The notes under the pieces: model-generated | What the model saw: only the letters and a program-made list of their open reading frames with translations | The model's database searches: none | What the model was told of the DNA's origin: nothing | In this document: positions 14,214 to 22,394 of the stretch, one piece after another | Layout of the letters: each line of letters opens with the position of its first letter | How positions within the stretch are numbered: position 1 is the first letter of the stretch | Assembly: GCA_003598085.1 (NCBI GenBank) | Contig: QZKU01000078.1 | Coordinates: 1-24,316, forward strand | Source: Candidatus Abyssobacteria bacterium SURF_5 | GTDB taxonomy: Bacteria > Abyssobacteria > SURF-5 | Direction: 5' to 3' | Length of the DNA: 24,316 bases | Position numbers and translations under genes: made by a program

Positions 14214-15670
14214 GTCTCATCGGCATAGGATTGGCAATCATCTCGTTTTTTCTTGCTGTCTATCTTCTCGCGCTCAGCATGTTCGCGAGGGACACGAATC
14301 CCTATACCGGCATCATCACCTTCTTTGTGCTTCCGATGCACATTATCTTTGGCGTCTTCCTGATAATTCTCGGGATGATTCTTGAACGGCGCAGAAGACG
14401 TCGGCAGGCGCCGGAGGAGATCCCGCTGTTTCCGGTCATCGATTTCAATTCACCGCGAACGAGGCGGTACCTTTTCTGGACGGTTGGTCTTTTTGTCGGC
14501 TTCCTCCTTTTCAGCGCGGTCGGCAGCTATGAGGCGTATCATTTCACCGATTCCACCACTTTCTGCGGGCGCATCTGCCATCAGGTGATGGAGCCGGAAT
14601 TCACCGCGTATCAGAATTCGCCGCACGCGCGTGTTGCGTGCGTCGATTGCCATATCGGGCCGGGCGCCGACTGGTTCGTTAAATCGAAGATGTCCGGAAT
14701 GTATCAGATATTCGCAACGACGTTCCATACCTATCCCCAGCCGATTCCCACTCCGATTGAAGACCTGCGTCCGGCACAGGAGACGTGCGAGCAATGCCAT
14801 TGGCCGAAGCAGTTCTACGGAGCGGTCCAGAAGGAAATTCATCATTTCATGGCGGACGAAGAGAACACGCCGTGGACAATCAATCTGCTGTTAAAGGTGG
14901 GCGGCGGCAACCCGACCTACGGCGAGGTAGGCGGCATCCACTGGCACATGGCGATCAGCAACAAGATCGAATATATTGCCACCGACGAGGCTCGCCAGGA
15001 GATCGCATGGATACGGCAGACGGATCCCGACGGGCGGGTCACGATTTATCAGTCCGAAGAAGCGCCGCTCGAGGGAAGTCCCGAGAGCTACGAAATCCGC
15101 ACTATGGACTGTATCGACTGCCATAATCGGCCGACTCATATCTTCCGTTCGCCGAGTGCGGCGATGAATATCGCACTGCAAACGGGCAAGATCGACCGCT
15201 CGCTTCCCAACATAAAGGAACGCGGCGTCGATGTGCTTGCGGCGAAGTACGAGACGAAAGAGGCGGCGCTTGCGGCCATCTCCCAAGAGATAGACGCCTA
15301 TTATCAGGAAAATTATCCTGATATCTATTATGCCAAGCCGACTGAAATCACGAAAGCCATCGATGCAATAAAGACCATTTATGGCGACAACTTCTTTCCA
15401 TACATGAATGCCAGGTGGGACGTGTATCCCGAGAATGTCGGACATTTCATCTGGAAGGGGTGCTTCCGCTGTCACGACGGCAAACATGTGAGCGAGGAGG
15501 GAACAGCGATTAACAACGACTGCGACTCCTGCCATGTCATCATCAGCCAGGGGACCGGAGAGCAGAAAGCGGTTTCCCTCGATGGGCTTGAATTCAAGCA
15601 CCCGGTTGACATCGGCGAGGCGTGGAAGGAGATGAACTGTAGCGAGTGCCATACCGGCGCTCTGCCGTAA
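14183..15670 (+). CDS. NapC/NirT-family multiheme cytochrome c with seven haem sites
   Basis: 495 residues, a membrane-anchored cytochrome likely to exchange electrons between quinones and periplasmic partners. Two membrane helices (about 11-34 and 43-67), a basic loop (ERRRRRR) and a third helix (96-115) precede the haem region. The first haem site is CGRICH (128-133), with three rather than two residues between the cysteines. Normal CXXCH sites follow at 153, 202, 310, 427, 447 and 486. The segment from SYEAYHF to CVDCHIGPGADWFVKSK is typical of large NapC/NirT-like proteins. A TGG/ATG alternative start is excluded by frame; GGGGG (14170-14174) precedes ATG 14183. It is 186 bp after the nine-haem gene and is followed by a strong terminator, so it ends the cytochrome region. 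Confidence 0.93.
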   Translation: MDRSLLRNKLSLIGIGLAIISFFLAVYLLALSMFARDTNPYTGIITFFVLPMHIIFGVFLIILGMILERRRRRRQAPEEIPLFPVIDFNSPRTRRYLFWTVGLFVGFLLFSAVGSYEAYHFTDSTTFCGRICHQVMEPEFTAYQNSPHARVACVDCHIGPGADWFVKSKMSGMYQIFATTFHTYPQPIPTPIEDLRPAQETCEQCHWPKQFYGAVQKEIHHFMADEENTPWTINLLLKVGGGNPTYGEVGGIHWHMAISNKIEYIATDEARQEIAWIRQTDPDGRVTIYQSEEAPLEGSPESYEIRTMDCIDCHNRPTHIFRSPSAAMNIALQTGKIDRSLPNIKERGVDVLAAKYETKEAALAAISQEIDAYYQENYPDIYYAKPTEITKAIDAIKTIYGDNFFPYMNARWDVYPENVGHFIWKGCFRCHDGKHVSEEGTAINNDCDSCHVIISQGTGEQKAVSLDGLEFKHPVDIGEAWKEMNCSECHTGALP

Positions 15671-15699
15671 AGAAGAAATCGACTGTGCCAGAGCACGCG

Positions 15700-15734
15700 A
15701 TGGGGCGCATGAAAGTGCGTCCCATTTTCTTTTT
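15700..15734 (+). terminator. Rho-independent terminator after the cytochrome cluster
   Basis: ATGGGGCGCA (15700-15709) pairs over all ten positions, with one G-U, with TGCGTCCCAT (15716-15725) around the loop TGAAAG. The run TTTTCTTTTT (15725-15734) follows directly. It lies 30 bp after the stop of the seven-haem gene. Confidence 0.9.
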
Positions 15735-15816
15735 GATCACACAGCAGCATTATGCGCGTCGGACCTGATGGGCCGCCCGAATGCGCGCCGCTCATACGCC
15801 ATATCTCCACCGGTAA

Positions 15817-15846
15817 TTGAATTTGCGTCAAGAATGGTGATATGCT
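15817..15846 (+). promoter_or_regulatory. Possible promoter for the small membrane protein and deacetylase genes
   Basis: TTGAAT (15817-15822) and TATGCT (15841-15846) are each four-of-six matches to sigma70 hexamers, with 18 bp between them. The pair lies between the terminator and the next gene, where a promoter is needed. Confidence 0.3.
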
Positions 15847-15932
15847 GAGGCGAGTTTTTCAGCATGTCTCTGCCGATCCGGTTCCTTGGTGAAAAAGCCG
15901 ATTCGCCTGCCGTATGGGAAAGGGGGTCCTCG

Positions 15933-16328
15933 ATGTTTATCGTCCTTCTCCTCGTTACTTTTCTGACTGCAGCCCTTGTTTCCTTCATTGTGGTGCGTGC
16001 TTTCAGCGATCCGATTTCTCGAATTCTCGAACGCATCATCTCCGACCAGATAGCGGAGGTATGGGCAAAATACCTCAGGTTCGCCATTTATGTGGTCGGG
16101 ATATCGGGCGGAGTCCGCATTTACGAATTGCAGCGATATATCACTCCGGAGAGGGAAGCGGAAGCTCCCATTCCATTAACGGCCGAACGTTGGGTGCTCG
16201 AGCTGTACCGGACTGTGATCGAGTCGCTTCAATCAATAGCATGGATGCTTCTCGTATTTTTTGTATTCGCCCTGATCGCCTATGTGATCGTGAAGATTTT
16301 CGAGGCGAAAAGAAGTGCGGGGCAGTGA
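15933..16328 (+). CDS. Small two-helix membrane protein of unknown function
   Basis: 131 residues. The ATG at 15933 follows AAAGGGGG at good spacing; the frame is open back to an ATG at 15864 that lacks a ribosome site. A first membrane helix (about residues 2-22, FIVLLLVTFLTAALVSFIVV) is followed by an amphipathic region of about 65 residues with ISRILERIISDQIAEVWAKYLRF and VGISGGVRIYELQRY. A second helix (about 105-125, IAWMLLVFFVFALIAYVIV) precedes a basic tail. No family was recognised. It lies just before the LmbE-like gene and may share its transcript. The composition suggests an integral inner-membrane protein. Confidence 0.75.
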   Translation: MFIVLLLVTFLTAALVSFIVVRAFSDPISRILERIISDQIAEVWAKYLRFAIYVVGISGGVRIYELQRYITPEREAEAPIPLTAERWVLELYRTVIESLQSIAWMLLVFFVFALIAYVIVKIFEAKRSAGQ

Positions 16329-16337
16329 TTTTAGGAT

Positions 16338-17066
16338 TTGAAGTTGCAAAAGCATACAGCCAGGAATCAATTGCACCCGGCGCTCATCATTGCGCCTCAT
16401 CTTGATGATGCCGCTTTTTCACTCGGGTCGGCGCTTTTGGCCGGGAGTCTTGGGGCGATGCCGCGAATCCTCGTCGTTTTTTCCCGCTCCAATTATGCGA
16501 TTGAAACGCCCGGCACCGGCGATGTCGAAGTGGTTACGCAGGTGAGAAAGAAAGAGGAGGAAGCTGCGGCCGGTCAGATGCAGGCTGTGGTTGAGTTTCT
16601 GGATTTTGGAGAGCCGCTGGTAAGAGGCGCGTGTCGCGAGTTCCATGAGATTTTCAACAAGGACTTTGATCCGGTGACCGACCCCGTTTTTGAGCCGGTT
16701 CGAAATAAGGTGGTGAACATAATAGACGAACTGCAGCCCACTCTTGCGGTGTTCCCGCTTGCGATCGGGAATCATCTCGATCATATCATGCTGAACAGAA
16801 TCGGGCTGAGCCTTCTTGCCGCCGGCGGAACACGCGTGATGTTTTTTGAGGATCAGCCGTATGCGGGGCTGCTCGATGAAGAAGATATCGTACGAATTGG
16901 AAACAAATTAAACAGGAACCTGAAGCCGTATCCGATTCCGGGGGTTGAATTGGAGAGGAAACTCCTTTTGTTGGAGATTTACAAATCGCAATTGAATGCA
17001 ATCGATTTTGAGCTGGTCAGACGGTATCATGCTGTGCGCGGGCTCGAGCACATGTGGGGGATGTAA
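16338..17066 (+). CDS. PIG-L/LmbE-like deacetylase family protein
   Basis: Up to 242 residues. LmbE-like enzymes are zinc-dependent N-deacetylases acting on N-acetylglucosamine-containing glycolipids, thiols or antibiotic intermediates. The metal-binding motif appears as APHLDDAAFSLG (residues 19-30; PHPDD in most members), with a second histidine motif NHLDH near 150. No ATG is available at the start: TTG at 16338, 16344 and 16371 are candidates. AGGA at 16362-16365 suits TTG 16371, which would begin just before the ALIIAPHLDD strand; AGGA at 16333-16336 suits 16344. I list the longest form. The Pro-to-Leu change in PHPDD still leaves the His and Asp ligands. The substrate cannot be predicted from the neighbours. 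Confidence 0.85.
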   Translation: MKLQKHTARNQLHPALIIAPHLDDAAFSLGSALLAGSLGAMPRILVVFSRSNYAIETPGTGDVEVVTQVRKKEEEAAAGQMQAVVEFLDFGEPLVRGACREFHEIFNKDFDPVTDPVFEPVRNKVVNIIDELQPTLAVFPLAIGNHLDHIMLNRIGLSLLAAGGTRVMFFEDQPYAGLLDEEDIVRIGNKLNRNLKPYPIPGVELERKLLLLEIYKSQLNAIDFELVRRYHAVRGLEHMWGM

Positions 17067-17476
17067 GAGCAGCGCTTTTTCCAATGGGCATAGGGAATTG
17101 CTCCGGGGACGGAGAGACCTTCCGACAGGGGGAATTCTGTGCAACAATACAAGGACCGAAAGCTTTACTGAAAAGAATCAAAATATAATAACGATTTAAA
17201 TATGGTCTCTGTCCCCATATTTTCTGTCCCCATATTTTGAGACAGATGAGTGACCGCTTCCGTGGTGATTCGGAGCTTGCATCTTGCGTTGCCAAAATGA
17301 TATGGTATTTCCACCCTGGAAACGCATGATTTTCCACCTCATTCAGCTATGCGGGGCGGGCATCGGGAGTGGAGCGCCGGCGGTTGAGGCGTAACCCCCC
17401 GAGGCGGCCCCCGGCGGCCATTATCGGAAATTTTACAGTCTCCGATGCCAGATAATTGACATGAAGGGGAGGCGAC
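17067..17476. other. Intergenic region upstream of the FrhB-ior operon
   Basis: About 410 bases without a supported gene. Contents are a small hairpin CTCCG-GGGA-CGGAG (17101-17114), an AT-rich patch with TATAAT at 17184-17189 but no good -35 box, two TGTCCCC repeats (17210-17238), and a GC-rich stretch (17370-17420) with CCGGCGG twice. No clear promoter or riboswitch is visible for the operon downstream. Confidence 0.55.
17210..17238. repeat. Two TGTCCCCATATTTT units, 15 bp apart
   Basis: TGTCCCCATATTTT begins at 17210 and again at 17225. On the other strand these read ATATGGGGACA, the same GGGGACA core as the repeats at 4071-4133 but inverted relative to them. Confidence 0.6.
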
Positions 17477-18595
17477 ATGATGCAAGAGTTGCTCAACAAG
17501 GGTCCGGACGAACTGCAGGCGGAAGTGCAGCAGGCCGATCTGTGCACCACCTGCGGCATGTGCGCGGGCCTGTGCCCGTATATTAAGGAGATGGAGGAAC
17601 GCGTTGCGGTGATCGACCGCTGCGGCCGCAGCGACGGGCGCTGTTACAAGTTCTGTCCGCGAACGTTCACCGATCTCGATGCTCTCGATGAAAGCGTCTT
17701 CGGTGCGCCGCGATCGGACGCGGTGCTGGGATCGTACCGCTCGCTATCGATGGTGAAGGCGGGCGACGCTGCGGTTCACGAAGCCGGGCAGTACGGCGGC
17801 GCCGTATCCGCTCTTTTGATACACGCGCTGAAGAAGCACATGATCGATGCGGTATTGCTGACAAAATATTCCGAGCGCAAGCATGCGCTGCCGCAGCCGA
17901 TGATCGCGCGCAATCGGCGGCAGGTGCTCGCGTGCGCCGGCTCGAAATACACCGCCGCGCCGACGCTGAAAGCTTTGCGCGAGCTGCTCGAGAGCGGCGA
18001 AAAAGTCGCCGTGGTGGGGCGGCCGTGCCAGGTGACGGCGGTCCGCAAGATGCAATTGTACGACGAGAGTCCGGAAGTTAAGAACATATCGTTGGTGGTC
18101 GGGCTGTTCTGCCTGTGGGCGCTTGATTACAAGCGTTATTCGTACTATCTCGGGCAGCAGGTGGATTTGAAGAAAATCCGCAAGATCGACATCCCGAAGA
18201 ATGACGATTTCATCGTTTACACCGACAACGGCAACGTGCGCGTGCCAATCGAAAAGATCAAGAGCTTCATCCGCCCGACGTGCCAGCTTTGCATGGATGT
18301 CACGTCCGAACTCGCGGATATCTCGCTTGGCTCGACCGAATGGAAAGACGACTGGAACACGCTGCTTGTTCGCAGCGAGGCGGGCGAGCGGTTAGTGAAC
18401 TCTGCGGCGAGGGCGAAAGCGGTCGGGCTGCAGAAGTTCCCGGCGGAGCGCGAGGCGATTCTGCGCGAGGCGGTGGGCAACAAAAAGCGGCGGGTGCTGA
18501 AAGAGTTATCCCAACGCGGCAACGAGAATATGCCGCTGTTGTACCTGAAGATGAGCGTGGAACAGCGCAGTCTCCTGGAAGGAGGGTCGAAATAA
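17477..18595 (+). CDS. FrhB/FdhB-like iron-sulfur flavoprotein (coenzyme F420 hydrogenase/dehydrogenase beta-subunit family)
   Basis: 372 residues. The ATG at 17477 follows GGGGAGG. Family members are FAD and [4Fe-4S] proteins that move electrons between ferredoxin-like partners and F420 or other acceptors. The N-terminal cluster motif is C23-TT-C26-GM-C29-AGL-C33-P, followed by cysteines 49, 56 and 60 (CGRSDGRCYKFCP). The central domain carries GRPCQVTAVRKM, and the later motif RPTCQLCMDVTSELADISLGS is characteristic of FrhB. It overlaps iorA by one base (TAATG), so it is almost certainly co-translated with the oxidoreductase. The likely role is to take electrons from, or give them to, the IorAB ferredoxin domain. 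F420 use is not shown by the sequence, since the family also serves F420-free bacteria. Confidence 0.92.
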   Translation: MMQELLNKGPDELQAEVQQADLCTTCGMCAGLCPYIKEMEERVAVIDRCGRSDGRCYKFCPRTFTDLDALDESVFGAPRSDAVLGSYRSLSMVKAGDAAVHEAGQYGGAVSALLIHALKKHMIDAVLLTKYSERKHALPQPMIARNRRQVLACAGSKYTAAPTLKALRELLESGEKVAVVGRPCQVTAVRKMQLYDESPEVKNISLVVGLFCLWALDYKRYSYYLGQQVDLKKIRKIDIPKNDDFIVYTDNGNVRVPIEKIKSFIRPTCQLCMDVTSELADISLGSTEWKDDWNTLLVRSEAGERLVNSAARAKAVGLQKFPAEREAILREAVGNKKRRVLKELSQRGNENMPLLYLKMSVEQRSLLEGGSK

Positions 18596-20535
18596 TGTTG
18601 GACATATTACTCGATGAGCCGGGCAGAAAGGTTCTGCTGATGGGAAATGAGGCGATTGCCCGCGGAGCCATCGAGGCGGGCGTCAAATTTTGCGCCGCGT
18701 ATCCCGGCTCGCCTTCCTCGGAGATAATCGGGACTCTTTCGCGCCCTGAAGTGGCGGAGACTTTCGGGCTGCACGCCGAATGGTCGACCAATGAGATTGT
18801 GGCGCTCGAGGCGGCCGCCGGAGCGTCGTTCGGCGGTTTACGCGCCATCTGCGCGATGAAACAGAACGGCATCAATGTGGCCTCGGACTTCCTCATGTCG
18901 GTCATCATGTCGGGCTGCAAGGCGGGCATGGTTTTGGTGGTTGGCGACGATCCGGCCGGGCATTGCAGCAACAACGAGATGGACTCGCGCTCGTTTGCGC
19001 GGATGCTGGATGCGCCGCTGCTCGAGCCGGGCAGCATCCATGAGGCGAAGGAAATGACGCGGTGGGCGTACACGCTCTCGGAGGAACTCGAGATGCCGGT
19101 GATCGTTCGCAGCGTCACGCGGATTTCACACGCGCGCGGCGACCTGACGCTCGGCGAGATCAGCAAGATGCAGGTCGCTCCGCGCTTCGAGCCGTACGAC
19201 CGGTTCCTCTCGCTCGGGACGCTGACGCATTCGGTGCTGCACGGGCGTCTCGAGAAGGCGCGCGAGCTTTACGAGAAGTCCGAATTCAACAAATACGTCG
19301 GCCCGCCTGGAGCCGAGATGGTAATTATGACGTGTGGCACGGGCTGGCTTTACTCGCTCGAGGCGGTGCGAACGCTGGGGCTGGAAAATGAGGTAGGCAT
19401 CCTGAAGCTGGGGACGACGTGGCCGCTTCCGAACAATTTCATATTGGAGAACCTGAAGGGGGTCAAGCGCGTGTTGTTCGTCGAGGAGATCGATCCATTC
19501 CTCGAAATGAACGTGAAGAGCCTGTTGGCCGATCACATCGGGACGGATCTCGAGATCATCAAGTTCTTCGGGAAAGGCTCGGGGCACGTGCGCAGCCGGT
19601 TCGGGCCCGCCCTCGGCGAGATCGACCCGGATATCGTCGTGCGCGCGCTTGCGGAGGTGAAGGGCGTAGAATATCAGGCCCGCACCTCCGACTACGCCGA
19701 GCAGGCGAAGCAGTTCTTGAGCGACTATACGGCCGACCGCGACCTTGCTTTCTGCGCCGGTTGTCCACATCGGGCCTCGTACTGGGTGATGAAGAATGCG
19801 CTCGCGCTCGATGGGCGCGGCGGGTTTGTGCTGGGCGATATCGGATGTTACGGAATGGGAGCGGGCCGTTCGGGCTACTTCATAAATCGGACGCTTCATT
19901 GCATGGGTTCGGGCGCGGGCGTCGCCTGCGGTCTCGGCAATCTTGGCAAGTTCGATTTTAATCAGCCCGTGGTGGCGGTGATGGGCGATTCCACCTTCTT
20001 TCACGCCACGATTCCGGCGCTGGTGAATGCACGTTACAACGGCGCCAAGTTCACCAGCGTCATTCTCGATAACTCAGCGACTGCGATGACCGGTTTCCAG
20101 CCGCATCCGGGCATCGGCGTCAATGCGCTTGGCAATCCTGCGACGCAGGTGAGCATTGAGGAGGTCTGCAAGGGGCTTGGGTTCCACGTCGAGATCCGGG
20201 ACCCGTTCGTCGTTGACGAAGCAGTCGAGGCATTATACGATCTGATGCAGCGCGATGATGCCAGCATCCTGATTTTGAGGCGCACATGCGGGCTTGTGGC
20301 CAGCCGGCAGAAAAAGAAAGACAAAGTGCGTGTGAATCCCGACAAATGCAAGGGGGACGCCTGCGGCTGCGCTCGTTTCTGCACGCGCACGTTTGGATGC
20401 CCGGCGCTCATCTGGGATCAGAAGAATCAGCGGGCGACGGTGGACGAGGTCGTGTGCACGGGCTGCGGCGTATGCGCCTATCTCTGCCCGCAGCACGCCA
20501 TCGAGGTGCAGAAGGCCGAGGAGTTGGTATCATGA
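18595..20535 (+). CDS. iorA: Indolepyruvate ferredoxin oxidoreductase, alpha subunit
   Basis: 646 residues. With IorB it oxidatively decarboxylates indolepyruvate and other aryl-pyruvates to aryl-acetyl-CoA, reducing ferredoxin; this is the step after transamination of aromatic amino acids. The ATG at 18595 overlaps the previous stop and follows GGAGGG. The pyrimidine-binding half comes first (AAYPGSPSSEI, residues about 33-43). The thiamine diphosphate region contains GDIGCYGMG (414-422) and GDSTFF (464-469) with DNSATAMTG. The C-terminus is a two-cluster ferredoxin domain: cysteines 585, 590, 592, 596 and 602, and C621-TG-C624-GV-C627-AYL-C631-P. The first cluster box is expanded compared with the usual CxGCxxC form. 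It overlaps iorB by four bases (ATGA). Confidence 0.97.
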   Translation: MLDILLDEPGRKVLLMGNEAIARGAIEAGVKFCAAYPGSPSSEIIGTLSRPEVAETFGLHAEWSTNEIVALEAAAGASFGGLRAICAMKQNGINVASDFLMSVIMSGCKAGMVLVVGDDPAGHCSNNEMDSRSFARMLDAPLLEPGSIHEAKEMTRWAYTLSEELEMPVIVRSVTRISHARGDLTLGEISKMQVAPRFEPYDRFLSLGTLTHSVLHGRLEKARELYEKSEFNKYVGPPGAEMVIMTCGTGWLYSLEAVRTLGLENEVGILKLGTTWPLPNNFILENLKGVKRVLFVEEIDPFLEMNVKSLLADHIGTDLEIIKFFGKGSGHVRSRFGPALGEIDPDIVVRALAEVKGVEYQARTSDYAEQAKQFLSDYTADRDLAFCAGCPHRASYWVMKNALALDGRGGFVLGDIGCYGMGAGRSGYFINRTLHCMGSGAGVACGLGNLGKFDFNQPVVAVMGDSTFFHATIPALVNARYNGAKFTSVILDNSATAMTGFQPHPGIGVNALGNPATQVSIEEVCKGLGFHVEIRDPFVVDEAVEALYDLMQRDDASILILRRTCGLVASRQKKKDKVRVNPDKCKGDACGCARFCTRTFGCPALIWDQKNQRATVDEVVCTGCGVCAYLCPQHAIEVQKAEELVS

Positions 20536-21143
20536 AAAACAACGACTGCTTGAACGTGATAATCACCGGCGTAGGCGGCCAGGGCAACATTCTGGCATCC
20601 CATATCCTTGCGAGCGCGGCGATCAATGACGGCTATCAGGTCGTTATCGGCGAGACGTACGGTCAATCGCAGCGCGGCGGCGCAGTCATGAGCCACGTGC
20701 GCATCTCAAAAGACGTCTCTGTGGGCCCGCTTATTCCGACGGGGAAAGCGGACGTCATAGTTGCGCTCGAGCCGATGGAGGCGCTTCGCGTGGCGGCATG
20801 GTATGCGAATCCGCAGACCAGATGCATCGTGAATCCGCGCCCGAATTATCCGCTGATGGTGTTATACGGTGCGCAGGAATATCCTGCGGTCGAGGAGTTG
20901 ATGAAGCGGTTGAAGGAGATAACGGCGGAAGTGAAGGTTGTGAAGGGGACGGAATTGGCGAAGGAGGCCGGCGAAGCGATGGCGTCGAACGTGGTGATGG
21001 TTGGCGCGCTCGCCGGTTCGGGCTGGCTGCCGATCCCGGTCGAAAAGTTCACCGGCGTGCTCAAGGATGTCATTCCCCGCAAAGTGCTTACGATCAACCA
21101 GAAGGCCTTCGAGCTGGGCATTGCCGGAATCAGACAAGCCTGA
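20532..21143 (+). CDS. iorB: Indolepyruvate ferredoxin oxidoreductase, beta subunit
   Basis: 203 residues, gamma-type domain of 2-oxoacid ferredoxin oxidoreductases that completes the CoA-binding side of the IorAB enzyme. The ATG at 20532 overlaps the iorA stop (ATGA), with GAGGAG about 8 bases upstream. Diagnostic features are the opening glycine-rich strand GVGGQGNILASHIL (residues 13-26), GETYGQSQRGGAV (41-53) and the VNPRPNYPL segment. Length and motifs are those of a normal, complete IorB. It is the last gene of the operon; a terminator-like hairpin follows 15 bp after its stop. Confidence 0.96.
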   Translation: MKNNDCLNVIITGVGGQGNILASHILASAAINDGYQVVIGETYGQSQRGGAVMSHVRISKDVSVGPLIPTGKADVIVALEPMEALRVAAWYANPQTRCIVNPRPNYPLMVLYGAQEYPAVEELMKRLKEITAEVKVVKGTELAKEAGEAMASNVVMVGALAGSGWLPIPVEKFTGVLKDVIPRKVLTINQKAFELGIAGIRQA

Positions 21144-21157
21144 CAGCTCTCGTGGAC

Positions 21158-21210
21158 AAGAAGGGGGTCACGTGTGCCAAAGACGCAGCGGTTGACCCCC
21201 GCTTCTTTTT
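21158..21210 (+). terminator. Rho-independent terminator of the ior operon
   Basis: AAGAAGGGGGTCA (21158-21170) pairs with TGACCCC (21193-21199) and CTTCTT (21202-21207), with a two-base bulge and a 22-nt loop. T residues run from 21206 to 21210. The stem is long enough to be a real terminator and spans the GTG (21174) that would otherwise extend the next gene. Confidence 0.7.
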
Positions 21211-21215
21211 CCGAG

Positions 21216-22379
21216 ATGACGTCTTCTCGTGAACGGGCACATGACATTGACTGGCTGAGAGTGCTCGCGGTCCTGCTGCTGATCCCCTATCATTCAGCAG
21301 TGATCTTTGCCCGCCCCTACGTCTCGTATATCAAGCAAGAGCCTAATGCCGCGTTCGAGGCCTTTGCCTACTTCATGAACCAGTGGCATATGGCGCTCCT
21401 TTTCTTGCTCTCTGGCGTGGGTGCATGGTATTCATTGGAATCGCGGGTTGGACGTCAATATCTGGCGGAGCGAATCAAGCGGCTTGTGGTCCCGCTCGTT
21501 TTCGGGACGTTCGCCATCGTGCCGGTCCAGGTATATTTCCAGCGGCTGTATTATCACGAGTTTTCCGGCTCAATCGTTGAGTTTTATCCGCGCATATTCG
21601 CAGGTATCTATCCTCACGGGAACTTCACGTGGGGCCAGTTGTGGTTTTTGGCTTATCTCTTTGTTTTCTCCGTGCTTCTCCTACCGGTTTTTCTGCACTT
21701 CAAGACCAATCGAGGTCGCATGTGGACATCGAGAGCGGCCGCCTTCTGCAACGGGCGTCTCGTTTTCCTTGCGCCCGCAATCCCGTTCATGCTGGCGCAG
21801 GCGCTTCTTCGGGCGAAATGGCCGGGATTCCAGAACCTTTACAATGATTGGGCCAACTTCGCCTTCTATATGACGGCATTTCTTTATGGCTACCTGCTTT
21901 TCTCTGTTTCGGATTTTCGACAAGTGGTAGCCAAGAGGCATGCCGTTTCACTTGCCCTCGGGATCGTCTCAATGGGCATTATTTTGGGTTTGCGCCAAAC
22001 GGGGAATGCGCCTTCCCCCGGGTATTCAGCCTCCTGGATTCTCTTTATGCTCCTCCATGGGTTCAGCTCGTGGTGCTGGCTTGTGGGGCTGCTTGGGCTC
22101 GGTCGGAAATACTTGAATTTCGACACTCCCCTTATCCAATATGCAAGCGAGGCGGTTTTGCCGTTTTACATTTTGCACCACGCCGCCATTGTTGCCGCTG
22201 CATTTTTCGTCCTCAAATTTGAGGCTGGCGTCATGGTCGAATTCATAAGTATCAACATCCTCTCGTTTATCTTAACCATTTGTTTCTACGAGTTCCTGAT
22301 CAGGCGACTAGATGTTTTTAGAATTCTGTTTGGGATGAGGGCAAAGCGGCCCGTTGTGGTTCAGAACGCAATAAGCTGA
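21216..22379 (+). CDS. Acyltransferase 3 family membrane protein
   Basis: 387 residues from ATG 21216. Acyltransferase-3 proteins are multi-helix inner-membrane enzymes that O-acylate sugars or glycans at the cell surface. The start DIDWLRVLAVLLLIPYHSAVIF, with its conserved histidine, is diagnostic, and about ten hydrophobic helices follow (for example WHMALLFLLSGVGAWYSL, GQLWFLAYLFVFSVLLLPVF and LPFYILHHAAIVAAAFFVL). The frame is open back to a GTG at 21174, but that start lies inside the terminator stem whose GGGGG imitates a ribosome site. ATG 21216 puts DIDWLR ten residues in, as is usual, though no Shine-Dalgarno precedes it. The acceptor substrate is unknown. A methyltransferase gene follows 15 bp later. 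Confidence 0.88.
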   Translation: MTSSRERAHDIDWLRVLAVLLLIPYHSAVIFARPYVSYIKQEPNAAFEAFAYFMNQWHMALLFLLSGVGAWYSLESRVGRQYLAERIKRLVVPLVFGTFAIVPVQVYFQRLYYHEFSGSIVEFYPRIFAGIYPHGNFTWGQLWFLAYLFVFSVLLLPVFLHFKTNRGRMWTSRAAAFCNGRLVFLAPAIPFMLAQALLRAKWPGFQNLYNDWANFAFYMTAFLYGYLLFSVSDFRQVVAKRHAVSLALGIVSMGIILGLRQTGNAPSPGYSASWILFMLLHGFSSWCWLVGLLGLGRKYLNFDTPLIQYASEAVLPFYILHHAAIVAAAFFVLKFEAGVMVEFISINILSFILTICFYEFLIRRLDVFRILFGMRAKRPVVVQNAIS

Positions 22380-22394
22380 AAAGGGGGAAAACAC

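Noticed and set aside
17184-17189. TATAAT as a promoter for the FrhB-ior operon
   Set aside because: No -35 hexamer at 16-18 bp, an AT-rich setting and nearly 290 bases to the first gene make it too weak to call.
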